From Amycolatopsis sp. 195334CR (GTDB lineage: Bacteria > Actinomycetota > Actinomycetes > Mycobacteriales > Pseudonocardiaceae), in assembly GCF_017309385.1 (NCBI RefSeq), contig NZ_JAFJMJ010000001.1:3844001-3908000 (forward strand): DNA of 64,000 bases, read 5' to 3'. This document shows positions 34,773-42,348 of the stretch, piece by piece; position 1 is the first letter of the stretch, and every line of letters starts with the position of its first letter. The notes below the pieces were generated by a model, which had not been told where the DNA came from, made no database searches, and was given only the letters and a program-made list of their open reading frames with translations. The position numbers and the translations under genes were made by a program.

Positions 34773-35927
34773 CTACGGGGCGAGGAGGGTTCGGGCGATG
34801 AGCATGCGTTGCACCTCGCTGGTGCCTTCGCCGATTTCCAGGATCTTCGCGTCCCGGTAGAAGCGGGCTACCGGGTAGTCGTTCATGAAACCGTAGCCCC
34901 CGAAGATTTGGGTGGCTTCGCGTGCGTTGTCCATGGCGGCGTTCGAGGAGACCAGTTTGGCGATCGCCGCCTCGCGCTTGAAGGGTTCGCCGGCGACCAG
35001 GCGGGCGGCGGCGTGGTACCAGGCCAGACGGGCGGTGTGCGCGCGGGCTTCCATGTCGGCGATCTTGAAGGCGATCGCCTGGTGGTCGCCCAGTGGCTTG
35101 CCGAAGGCCTCGCGGTCCCGCGCGTAGCGCACGCATTCGTCCACGCAGCCCTGCGCCAGGCCCGTGCCGACCGCGGCCAGCGCGATGCGGCTTTCGTCCA
35201 GCACCGAGAGGAACTGGGCGAAGCCGCGTCCCTCCTCACCAACCAAATTCCCCACCGGGACTCGGCAGTCCACAAAGGACAACTCGTGGGTGTCCGAAGC
35301 GCACCAGCCGACCTTCGAGTACGACGGGGCCACCGAGAAGCCCGGCGTGCCCGAAGGCACGATGATCGCCGAGATCTCCTTGCGGCCGTCCGCCGTCACG
35401 CCGGTCACCGCGGTGACCGTGACCAGCGCGGTGATGTCTGTGCCCGAGTTGGTGATGAAGCACTTGCTGCCGTTGATCACCCACTCGTCACCGTCCCGCA
35501 CCGCGGTGGTGCGGGTGGCGCCGGCGTCGGTGCCGCCGCCGGGTTCGGTCAGGCCGAACCCGGCCAGCGCCTCGCCCGCGCACAACGCGGGCAGCCACCG
35601 CTGCTTCTGCTCGGGCGTGCCGAACTTGTGGATCGGCAACGCCCCGAGCGAAACCCCGGCCGACACCGCGATCGCCACCGACGAGTCCACCCGCGCCAGC
35701 TCTTCGAGCGCCAGCGCCAGTGCGAAGAAGTCGCCGCCCATGCCGCCGTGCTCCTCCGGGAACGGCAGCCCGAACAACCCCATCCGGCCCATCTTCGCGA
35801 CCAGCTCGTACGGGAACTCCTCGCGCTGGTAGAGCTCCCCGATCACCGGGGCGACCTCCGAAGCGGCGAACTCCTCGACGGTCTTGCGCAGGGTCTCGTG
35901 CTCCTCCGGCAGGCGGAAGTCGATCAC
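34773..35927 (-). CDS. Acyl-CoA dehydrogenase
   Basis: The ATG at 35927 opens a 384-residue protein that is a canonical acyl-CoA dehydrogenase. It shows GLFGLPFPEEHGGMGGDFFA, FGLTEPGGGTDAGATRT, WVINGSKCFITNSG, VGWCASDTHELSF, the C-terminal QIFGGYGF, and EIGEGTSEVQRMLIAR with the glutamate base. It introduces a 2,3-double bond into an acyl-CoA or acyl-carrier substrate. It is the last gene of the operon that starts with the asparagine synthetase, which suggests a carrier-bound or CoA-bound amino acid or acyl side chain as substrate. The neighbouring SDR may act on the same chain. Confidence 0.88.
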   Translation of the reverse strand: MIDFRLPEEHETLRKTVEEFAASEVAPVIGELYQREEFPYELVAKMGRMGLFGLPFPEEHGGMGGDFFALALALEELARVDSSVAIAVSAGVSLGALPIHKFGTPEQKQRWLPALCAGEALAGFGLTEPGGGTDAGATRTTAVRDGDEWVINGSKCFITNSGTDITALVTVTAVTGVTADGRKEISAIIVPSGTPGFSVAPSYSKVGWCASDTHELSFVDCRVPVGNLVGEEGRGFAQFLSVLDESRIALAAVGTGLAQGCVDECVRYARDREAFGKPLGDHQAIAFKIADMEARAHTARLAWYHAAARLVAGEPFKREAAIAKLVSSNAAMDNAREATQIFGGYGFMNDYPVARFYRDAKILEIGEGTSEVQRMLIARTLLAP

Positions 35928-35944
35928 GGTCGTGCTCCCCCTGA

Positions 35945-36697
35945 TCAGGCGGCCACGGCGGTCACCAGGCCGCCGTCGACGACGAACTCCTGCCCGGTGA
36001 CGTAGGCCGACTTGGCCGAGAGCAGGAAGGCCACCGTCTCCGCGACGTCACCCGGCTGCCCGAGCTTGCCGAGCACCACCTGGCTGCGGAAGAACTCGCG
36101 GACCTGCTCGTTCGGCGCGACCTGGTCGAACATCTCGGTCTCGGTGTGCCCCGGCGTCACCGTGTTCACCCGGATGCCCTGCGGCGCCAGGTTCGCGGCC
36201 AGCGAGCGGCTCAGGTTCAGCACGGCGGCCTTGCTCGCCGCGTACAGCGCGCCGGGCGCCATGCCGCGGTGCACCAGCCAGGAACCGTTCAGCACCACCG
36301 AAGCGCCCTCGTTGAGGAACGGCACGGCCTTGGCCACGGTGAAGTAGGTGCCCTTGAAGTTGGTGCCGACGACCCGGTCGAACTCCTCCTCGGAGACGTC
36401 GCCGAGCAGCCCCGCCGAGGCGGTACCCGCGTTGGCGAACACCCCGTCGAGCTTGCCCACGGTCTCGCCGACCTTGGCGAACAGCGCGTCGAGGTCGGCG
36501 GTGCTGGACACGTCGGCCCGCACGGCCACCACGCGGTCACCGGCGTCGAGTTCCTTGACCGCGGTGTTCAGCCGCTCCTGGCTTCGCCCGGCGAGCACCA
36601 CGCGCCCGCCGGCGGCGACCAGCCGCTGCGCGGTGGCGAGGCCGATACCGCTGCCACCACCGGAAATCAGTACGGACTTGCCTTCGAACTCAGTCAT
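35945..36697 (-). CDS. Short-chain dehydrogenase/reductase (SDR)
   Basis: A 250-residue classical SDR: cofactor motif ISGGGSGIGLATAQRL, NAGTAS, catalytic serine in VLNGSWLVHRG, the YAASK motif (LYAASKAAVLNLSR) and the conserved NTVTPGHTETEM. The final residues (VTGQEFVVDGGL) are typical. An Arg after the first strand (LAGRSQERL) suggests NADPH preference. It starts 1 nt after the thioesterase stop and probably reduces or oxidises a ketone/alcohol on an intermediate of the same operon. A copy of the shared 15-nt motif lies 33 nt upstream, inside the end of the thioesterase gene. Confidence 0.88.
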   Translation of the reverse strand: MTEFEGKSVLISGGGSGIGLATAQRLVAAGGRVVLAGRSQERLNTAVKELDAGDRVVAVRADVSSTADLDALFAKVGETVGKLDGVFANAGTASAGLLGDVSEEEFDRVVGTNFKGTYFTVAKAVPFLNEGASVVLNGSWLVHRGMAPGALYAASKAAVLNLSRSLAANLAPQGIRVNTVTPGHTETEMFDQVAPNEQVREFFRSQVVLGKLGQPGDVAETVAFLLSAKSAYVTGQEFVVDGGLVTAVAA

Positions 36698-36698
36698 G

Positions 36699-37481
36699 TC
36701 ACCAGGGTCCTTCCTCGGCCTGGACCTGCGCGTCTTCCCGATTGCCGAGGCAGGCTCGAGCGATCTCGGCAGCCACCTCGCCCACGTGCGGTTCCGCCAG
36801 CAGGTAGAAGTGCCCGCCGTCGAACATCCGCGCGCGCAGCCCCGCCCCGGCCCGCTCCCGCCACGCGGGCAGCTCGGCCGAGGGCACCAGCTGGTCGTCG
36901 TGCGCGCCGAGCACGGTCAGCGGGACGGCGACCGGGCCGAGGAAGCTCACCTGGGCCAGCCGCAACCCCAGCGTCAGGTCCGAGCGCAGCAACGCCATCA
37001 CGTGCTCGCGCCAGAACGGGCTGGCCAGGATCTCGTCCGGGGTGCCACCCCCCGCGCGCATGATCTTGACCAGGTCGTCGTCGCTCCACCGGCCGGCCCG
37101 CTCGGCCGCCGAACCCCCGGACGGGTAGGCGCTGAGCACCAGCCCGGCGAACGGTTCCGGCTTGGCCAGCGCGATCGCCGCGGCCACCGCGGCGCCCATG
37201 CTGTGCCCGAACAGGACGGTCGGCAGCGGCGGCAGCGCGACCAGCTCGTCCAGCACGCCCTCGACCACCGCGTGCGGGTCCGACGGGGTTTCCTTGAAGC
37301 TCTCGGAGAACCGGCGCTCCCGGCCGGGCAGCGTCACGCCGAGCACGTCGTACGCCGCGGGCAGGCAATCTGCCAGCGGCATCAGCACGTTCGGCCCGGC
37401 TCCCGCGTGCGGGATCAGCACCACGCGTGCCTCGGGTTGTCCCTGGGCGGCCCGCAGCACCGCCGTCCACGATCCGGCCAT
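36699..37481 (-). CDS. Type II thioesterase
   Basis: This 260-residue alpha/beta hydrolase is of the NRPS/PKS editing type: an N-terminal LIPHAGAGPNVLMPLAD loop, the nucleophile elbow VLFGHSMGAAVAA, a later LGAHDDQLVPSAE with the aspartate, and GGHFYLL with the catalytic histidine. AAGGAG precedes the ATG. These enzymes remove wrong or stalled groups from carrier proteins, or release products. It sits in an operon with an A-PCP protein and a condensation-like fusion, which are its probable clients. It is not the hotdog-fold enediyne thioesterase (E10) that partners PksE. Confidence 0.88.
   Translation of the reverse strand: MAGSWTAVLRAAQGQPEARVVLIPHAGAGPNVLMPLADCLPAAYDVLGVTLPGRERRFSESFKETPSDPHAVVEGVLDELVALPPLPTVLFGHSMGAAVAAAIALAKPEPFAGLVLSAYPSGGSAAERAGRWSDDDLVKIMRAGGGTPDEILASPFWREHVMALLRSDLTLGLRLAQVSFLGPVAVPLTVLGAHDDQLVPSAELPAWRERAGAGLRARMFDGGHFYLLAEPHVGEVAAEIARACLGNREDAQVQAEEGPW
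36731..36745 (-). promoter_or_regulatory. Shared motif site within the thioesterase 3' end
   Basis: GCAATCGGGAAGACG on the minus strand is identical to the site at 30733. It lies 33 nt before the SDR start, within codons for the last residues of the thioesterase, and could be an internal promoter element or a chance match. Confidence 0.35.
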
Positions 37482-37490
37482 CAGTACTCC

Positions 37491-38204
37491 TTAAACAGCG
37501 ATTCGGAGCGGTGTCGCCGCCCGGTACAACTCCTCCGCGCAGGCGGTGGCCAGCGCGTCCAAACTGGACACCGACGACTCCGGCGGCAACCCGGCGGCGG
37601 TGTAGGCGATCGGCAGTTCCGTGCACGCGGTGACCACCGGCCGCCCGTCCCGCCGCCACAACGACGCCAGCGCCTCGGCGAACACGTCGCCGCCATCACC
37701 GGTCCGATTCGCCTTCACCAGCGAAGCCGCGTGGTGGACGCGGTGCTGCAGCGCCTCGTCCGGCACCAGCAGCGGGTACCCCAGCTCGGCCGCCCGGTCC
37801 TGGTACAGCCCGCTGGCCACGGTGCCAGTTGTCGCGGTCAGCCAGGCGCCGTCCGGGCTCACCCGCCTGGCCATCCGCAGCGTCGCGTCCACGATGTGCA
37901 CCAGCGGCACCGGCAACTGCGCGCTGAACCGGTCGAGGTAGGCGTGCGCGGTGTTGCACGGCACGGCCAGCAGGTCCGCGCCCCAGCCCACCAGCGTCCG
38001 CAACCCGTCGTGGAGCGGGCGCAGCGGGCCGTCGTCCCCGGCCAGCAGCGCCTCGGTCCGGTCCGGAATGGACGGTTCGGACAGCAGCAGGAGCCGCGGG
38101 TGCTCCTGGTCCGTGCGCGCCGGGACGCGCAGGGCCAGCAACCGCAGGAACTCGGCCGTGGCCGCGGGTCCCATGCCGCCCAGCACGCCCAGCGTCGCGG
38201 GCAC
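37491..38204 (-). CDS. Aspartate/glutamate racemase family protein
   Basis: The GTG at 38204 gives 237 residues. The family signature is clear: LGVLGGMGPAATAEFLRL at the N-terminus, the first catalytic cysteine in LAVPCNTAHAYLD, and the second in VTACTELPIAY. Members racemise Asp, Glu or related acids without cofactor, and some act as hydantoin racemases or decarboxylases. It is tightly packed between the thioesterase and the PP-loop/condensation fusion gene (1-nt gap), so it probably supplies a D-configured or epimerised amino acid to that assembly line. Which amino acid is unknown. Confidence 0.85.
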   Translation of the reverse strand: MPATLGVLGGMGPAATAEFLRLLALRVPARTDQEHPRLLLLSEPSIPDRTEALLAGDDGPLRPLHDGLRTLVGWGADLLAVPCNTAHAYLDRFSAQLPVPLVHIVDATLRMARRVSPDGAWLTATTGTVASGLYQDRAAELGYPLLVPDEALQHRVHHAASLVKANRTGDGGDVFAEALASLWRRDGRPVVTACTELPIAYTAAGLPPESSVSSLDALATACAEELYRAATPLRIAV

Positions 38205-38205
38205 G

Positions 38206-40479
38206 TCAGGGCAACCGATCGGCGACCTGCCGCGCCACCTCGTCCGGCACGCCCTGCCAGGTCAGCCGCAGCTTCCCGCCCCGCACCGCCCCGGTCACCG
38301 AGATCCGGTGCGGCCCGCTGCCCGGCAGTTCGGTGAAGTCGACCTCGGGCAGGTCGGCCACCCGCACCGGGGCGGACGGCGGCAGCAGCGCGGTCACGTC
38401 GCCGAAGTAGTCGTAGCGGACCTCGGCCGGCCCGTCGACCGGCTCGATGCGGTCCGGCCAGACCCGCCAGCAACCCACCTCGGACAGCCTGCCGACGATG
38501 CGGCCGGTCCGGTGGTGCGGGGCCGTGTGGTCGGCCACCTCGACGGTCACCGAGTCGGTGCCCAGCCAGGCGGGCAGCACCCCGGCCAGCGCACCCAGCG
38601 CGAGCCCGGCCGGACCGGGGTCGATGGGCACCGGCTCGGGCGCGATCGGCGTGCTGCCGGGGAAGGCCTCGGACCGCGCCAGCTCGACCGGCTCACCGGC
38701 GCCGAGCTGGCGGCACGCGGTGACCACGTCCTCCAGGATCAACCGCCACGAGGCGGTGTCCGCCGCCAGCTCGTGCAGCACCAGCAGCAACCCGCCGGGC
38801 CGGGCCCCGCGTTCCAGCGCGGTCACCTGCAGCACGCGCCCCTCGGCCGGGTCCAGCCGCGACCGGAGCTTCGCCACCGCCCGGCGCAGGAGCGCGGGCT
38901 CCTCCTCGGGGCTGACCGCGGACAGGTCGAGCCGGACCACCGGCAGCGAACCACCGGTCCCCGCGGGCTGCTGCCGCCACTCGTGCCCGTCCTTGGTGAA
39001 CTTCATCCGCATCGCGTCGTGCTGCATCAGCAGCTGCAGCACGATCTTCTTGACCTTCGCGGTGTCCACCGCGCCCGGCAGCGTGACCAGCAGCGCGCGG
39101 GCCTGCTCGGCCAGCGGCGTCCGCTCGGTCACCCGCAGCTGGGACGGCGTGAGCGGGTGCGACGAGTCCTCGTTGCCGCGGCCGAAGCGGGTGGCGACCG
39201 GGGCCTTCAGCGCCGACCGGTCGACCACGCCCGCGGTGCGCGGGATCTCGCCGACGGCCACCCAGCGCTCGGGCACCAGGCCCTCCGGCAGCACCGCCGC
39301 GACGGCCGCCCGGATGCTTTCTTCGACACCACCGTTCGGTACGTAATACGCTGTCATACGCGCACCGAGGTGGGGATGATCGGCGGGGTCGGGGTAGCCG
39401 ATCTTGGCCAGCATGCGCTTGACCCGCGTGCTGTTGACCGGCCCCTGGAGCTCCTCGTTCGCCTCGGCGACCGAGAGGTGCCCGAGCCGGACCTCCCACC
39501 GCGTCGGCGCCTCGTAGTTGTGGAACCCGCGCTCGGCCGCGTGCACGTACACGCCGACGTCGTTGATCAGGCAGTTCGAGCTGCAGAAGCCGGTGTCGTC
39601 CGGGTGCGCCCAGATCTTCGACCGCGACTTCAGCAGCGCGCGGATCTCGTCCTTGGTGACCTCGGAGTAGCGGTAGAAGTCGACCACCTCGACCGCGTCC
39701 ACCGCGGCGGCTTCGGCGCCGGTGCCGCTGGACTGGTGGTAGACGCGGCGGCCCAGCGCCAGCTTCTCCTCGATCTCGTCGCGGTCGAAGATGCCCTGCT
39801 GGTGGAACCACGACAGCCGCTCGTCCATGATCTGCCCGCGCGAGAGCCCGGTGACGATGCTCGGGATGCCGCGGTGGTGCGCCAGTTCCGTGCTCAGGTC
39901 CAGCAGCGAGCGGAAGCAGCCGTTGCACACGCTCTTGTGCTCCTGCAGGCTCAGCAGGAAGATCTTGTTCTGGTCGGCCCTGGTCTTGGTGACGTGCTCG
40001 ATGCCGAGCTCGCCGGTCACCTCTTCGACGTTGCGCAGCGCGGTGGTGGAGATGAAGCCGTTGTCGAAGGTGAAGGTCATCACGCGCAGGCCGAGGTCGA
40101 CCAGCCGGTAGAGCACGTAGGTGCTGTCCTTGCCGCCGCTGAACAGCAGCAGGCAGTCGTACTCCGAGCCGGCCGCCTCGGCCTTCGCGCGCAGTTTCGG
40201 GGCCAGTTCGGAGAGATCACCCCAGTAGGCGTCGATCTGCTCGCGGTTCTCCTCGTACAGCACGCACAGCGAGCAGACGCCCGCCGCGTCGAAGGTCAGC
40301 CCGGGGTACTTGCCGGTGATGCCGCAGCGCACGCAGTTCCGCCTGGCCGTGTCGCCGGCGCCGGCGAAGACCACCGCGCAGTCGGCGACGCCCCCGTGGC
40401 GCAGCAGTGCCGCTTCGACCTCCTGCTCGATCACCTGGGCCTGCGCGGGATCGGTGGAGAGCAGATTCGGTTCGGTCAT
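38206..40479 (-). CDS. PP-loop ATPase embedded in an A-domain remnant, fused to an E-like condensation domain
   Basis: 757 residues with an unusual order. Residues about 12-40 (QEVEAALLRHGGVADCAVV) look like the stretch after motif A8 of an NRPS adenylation domain. Residues about 45-325 are a WbpG/N-acetyl-sugar-amidotransferase-like PP-loop domain: C49-x2-C52, C69-x2-C72, SGGKDS at 114-119, then CNGC (185-188) and CSSNC (299-303). Residues about 370-425 resume the adenylation C-terminal subdomain (RMTAYYVPNGG, LVPERWVAV, IPRTAGVVDRSAL), but the A10 lysine is missing. Residues about 440-757 are epimerization-like (HPLTPSQ, HELAADTASW, VRYDYFGDV), with the second His of HHxxxD changed to Glu570. 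The PP-loop part could move ammonia or sulfur onto an activated carboxyl. Function unproven. Confidence 0.78.
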   Translation of the reverse strand: MTEPNLLSTDPAQAQVIEQEVEAALLRHGGVADCAVVFAGAGDTARRNCVRCGITGKYPGLTFDAAGVCSLCVLYEENREQIDAYWGDLSELAPKLRAKAEAAGSEYDCLLLFSGGKDSTYVLYRLVDLGLRVMTFTFDNGFISTTALRNVEEVTGELGIEHVTKTRADQNKIFLLSLQEHKSVCNGCFRSLLDLSTELAHHRGIPSIVTGLSRGQIMDERLSWFHQQGIFDRDEIEEKLALGRRVYHQSSGTGAEAAAVDAVEVVDFYRYSEVTKDEIRALLKSRSKIWAHPDDTGFCSSNCLINDVGVYVHAAERGFHNYEAPTRWEVRLGHLSVAEANEELQGPVNSTRVKRMLAKIGYPDPADHPHLGARMTAYYVPNGGVEESIRAAVAAVLPEGLVPERWVAVGEIPRTAGVVDRSALKAPVATRFGRGNEDSSHPLTPSQLRVTERTPLAEQARALLVTLPGAVDTAKVKKIVLQLLMQHDAMRMKFTKDGHEWRQQPAGTGGSLPVVRLDLSAVSPEEEPALLRRAVAKLRSRLDPAEGRVLQVTALERGARPGGLLLVLHELAADTASWRLILEDVVTACRQLGAGEPVELARSEAFPGSTPIAPEPVPIDPGPAGLALGALAGVLPAWLGTDSVTVEVADHTAPHHRTGRIVGRLSEVGCWRVWPDRIEPVDGPAEVRYDYFGDVTALLPPSAPVRVADLPEVDFTELPGSGPHRISVTGAVRGGKLRLTWQGVPDEVARQVADRLP

Positions 40480-40526
40480 CGTTCAGCCTCCAGTGGGCTC
40501 AGGTCGGCGCGAGCCGTCGGCGGCCG

Positions 40527-42335
40527 TCACAGGCCCAAGTCGTCGGTGTCGTCGGCGATCAGGGAGCCCTCGATCAGCCCGGCGACGGCCGCCACGGTCG
40601 GTGCGGAGAGGAAGTCGTGCAGGGGCACGGAAACCCCGAACTCGGCGCCGAGCCGGGAGAGCAGTTCGATGACCAGCAGCGAGCTGCCGCCCGCGTCGAA
40701 GAAGTCCTGCCGGATGTCGACCGCGCCCGACTGGCCGGGCAGCACGCTCGCCCAGATCCGGGCGATGGCCTGCTCGGTCGGCGTGCGGGCCTCCAGCACG
40801 TCGGCCGGGGTGTCCGGAGTGGACGGTGCGGTGGCCGGGAGCGCGCGGCGGTCGATCTTGCCGCTGATCGTGCGGGGGAGTTCGGTGGTCGGCGCGAAGA
40901 CCGCGGGCACCGCGGCCTCCGGCAGCCGCTCGCGCAGGAAAGCACGCAGCACGGCGGGATCGACGTTGGTGTTCTGCTCGTAGTGCGCGCAGAGGAACGG
41001 GATGCCGTCGGCGGATTCCCCGGCGACGACGGCGGCTTCGGTGACCGCGGGGTGCTCGCGCAGGATGCTCTCCACGCCGCCCAGTTCGACGCGGACGCCG
41101 CCGATCTTCACCTGGTGGTCCTTGCGCCCCAGGTATTCCAGCACGCCGTCGGTGGAGAAGCGGCCGAAGTCGCCGGTGCGGTAGACCAGTTCGCCGTCGC
41201 GGGGCACGAAGGCCTTGGCGGTCGCCTCGGGCTGGCGGTGGTAACCGAGCGAGCGGTGCGCGGTGCGCAGGTGGATCTCGCCGACCTCACCGGGCGCGGC
41301 CGGTTCGCCGCGGTCGGTGAGCACCAGCACCTCGGTCTCCGGCATCGCGCGCCCGATCGGGATCGAGTCGCGTTCGGTGTCGGCCCGCGTGACGAAGTGG
41401 AAGGTCTTGGTCATCGTGGTTTCCGACGGGCCGTAGAGGTTCAGCAGCTTGGTCCGCTCGCCGAAGCGGTCGAACCAGCCCGCCGCGTCGCGCGGGGCCA
41501 GCTTCTCGCCGGACAGCGCCACGCACTCCAGTGCGGCGAACCGGTGGTCGCCGGGCGCGGTGGCGAAACGGCGGAACACCGACGGCACGCAGTGGACCAG
41601 CGAGATCTCCGCCGCCTCCAGCCAGCGGCTGAGCGCGGCGGCGTCGAGCAGGGTGTCCGCCGGGGGCACGCAGATCGTGGCACCGGTGGTCAGCGGGACG
41701 AAGATGTCGCGCAGCACGGCGTCGAAGGCCGGGCTGATCAGCTGGCTGACCCGCCACCCGGCGTCCACGCCGAGCAGCTCGGTCTCCCAGCGGATGTAGT
41801 GGTCGACCGAGCCGAGCCTGCCGACGATGCCCTTGGGGCGGCCGGTGGAGCCCGAGGTGAAAAAGAGGTAGCAGGGGTCGTCCGGCCGGGGCTCGTGCGC
41901 GACCACGGCCCGGCGCGCGCTGGTGCCCGCGGTGTCGGCGATGTCGATGCGGGTGGTCTCGGTGGCCCCCGCCGCGGCCAGCACCTTGGCCGGCAGGCCG
42001 CCGAGGTCGGAGCCGGTGACCACCCAGGAGGCGTCGGTGTCGTTGAGCGCCTGCTCCAGCCGCCGCTGCTGCGCGGTGGCGTCGAGCGGGACCACCACCC
42101 CGCCGATGCGCAGCACGCCGAGCACGGCGGCGACCAGTTCGCGGCGGTCCTCGGCGAGCACCGGCACCAGCGCGCCGGGTGCCGCGCCCGCTTCCTGCAG
42201 CGCGGCGGCGATGTCGTCGGCCCGCCGGTCCAGCTCGGCGTAGGTGAGCTTGCCGTCGGCGCACTCGACCGCGACGTGGTCCGGGAAGCGGCCGATCGCC
42301 TTGGCCACCAGCGCCTGGATCGCTTCGAAAGCCAT
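40527..42335 (-). CDS. NRPS adenylation-PCP didomain
   Basis: The 602-residue protein has a complete adenylation domain: A3 FFTSGSTGRPKGI, A5 NLYGPSETT, A7 YRTGDFGRF, A8 GRKDHQVKIGGVRVELGG and A10 ISGKIDRRAL. A peptidyl carrier domain follows (FFDAGGSSLLVIELL, attachment serine near 552). The pocket segment after A4 reads FDAVLRDIF, so the key positions begin D-A with an Arg nearby, which I cannot translate into a specific amino acid. It lies 14 nt after the asparagine synthetase stop and 47 nt before the PP-loop fusion, so all three probably act on the same tethered substrate. Confidence 0.87.
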   Translation of the reverse strand: MAFEAIQALVAKAIGRFPDHVAVECADGKLTYAELDRRADDIAAALQEAGAAPGALVPVLAEDRRELVAAVLGVLRIGGVVVPLDATAQQRRLEQALNDTDASWVVTGSDLGGLPAKVLAAAGATETTRIDIADTAGTSARRAVVAHEPRPDDPCYLFFTSGSTGRPKGIVGRLGSVDHYIRWETELLGVDAGWRVSQLISPAFDAVLRDIFVPLTTGATICVPPADTLLDAAALSRWLEAAEISLVHCVPSVFRRFATAPGDHRFAALECVALSGEKLAPRDAAGWFDRFGERTKLLNLYGPSETTMTKTFHFVTRADTERDSIPIGRAMPETEVLVLTDRGEPAAPGEVGEIHLRTAHRSLGYHRQPEATAKAFVPRDGELVYRTGDFGRFSTDGVLEYLGRKDHQVKIGGVRVELGGVESILREHPAVTEAAVVAGESADGIPFLCAHYEQNTNVDPAVLRAFLRERLPEAAVPAVFAPTTELPRTISGKIDRRALPATAPSTPDTPADVLEARTPTEQAIARIWASVLPGQSGAVDIRQDFFDAGGSSLLVIELLSRLGAEFGVSVPLHDFLSAPTVAAVAGLIEGSLIADDTDDLGL

Positions 42336-42348
42336 CTGTCCGTCTCCT

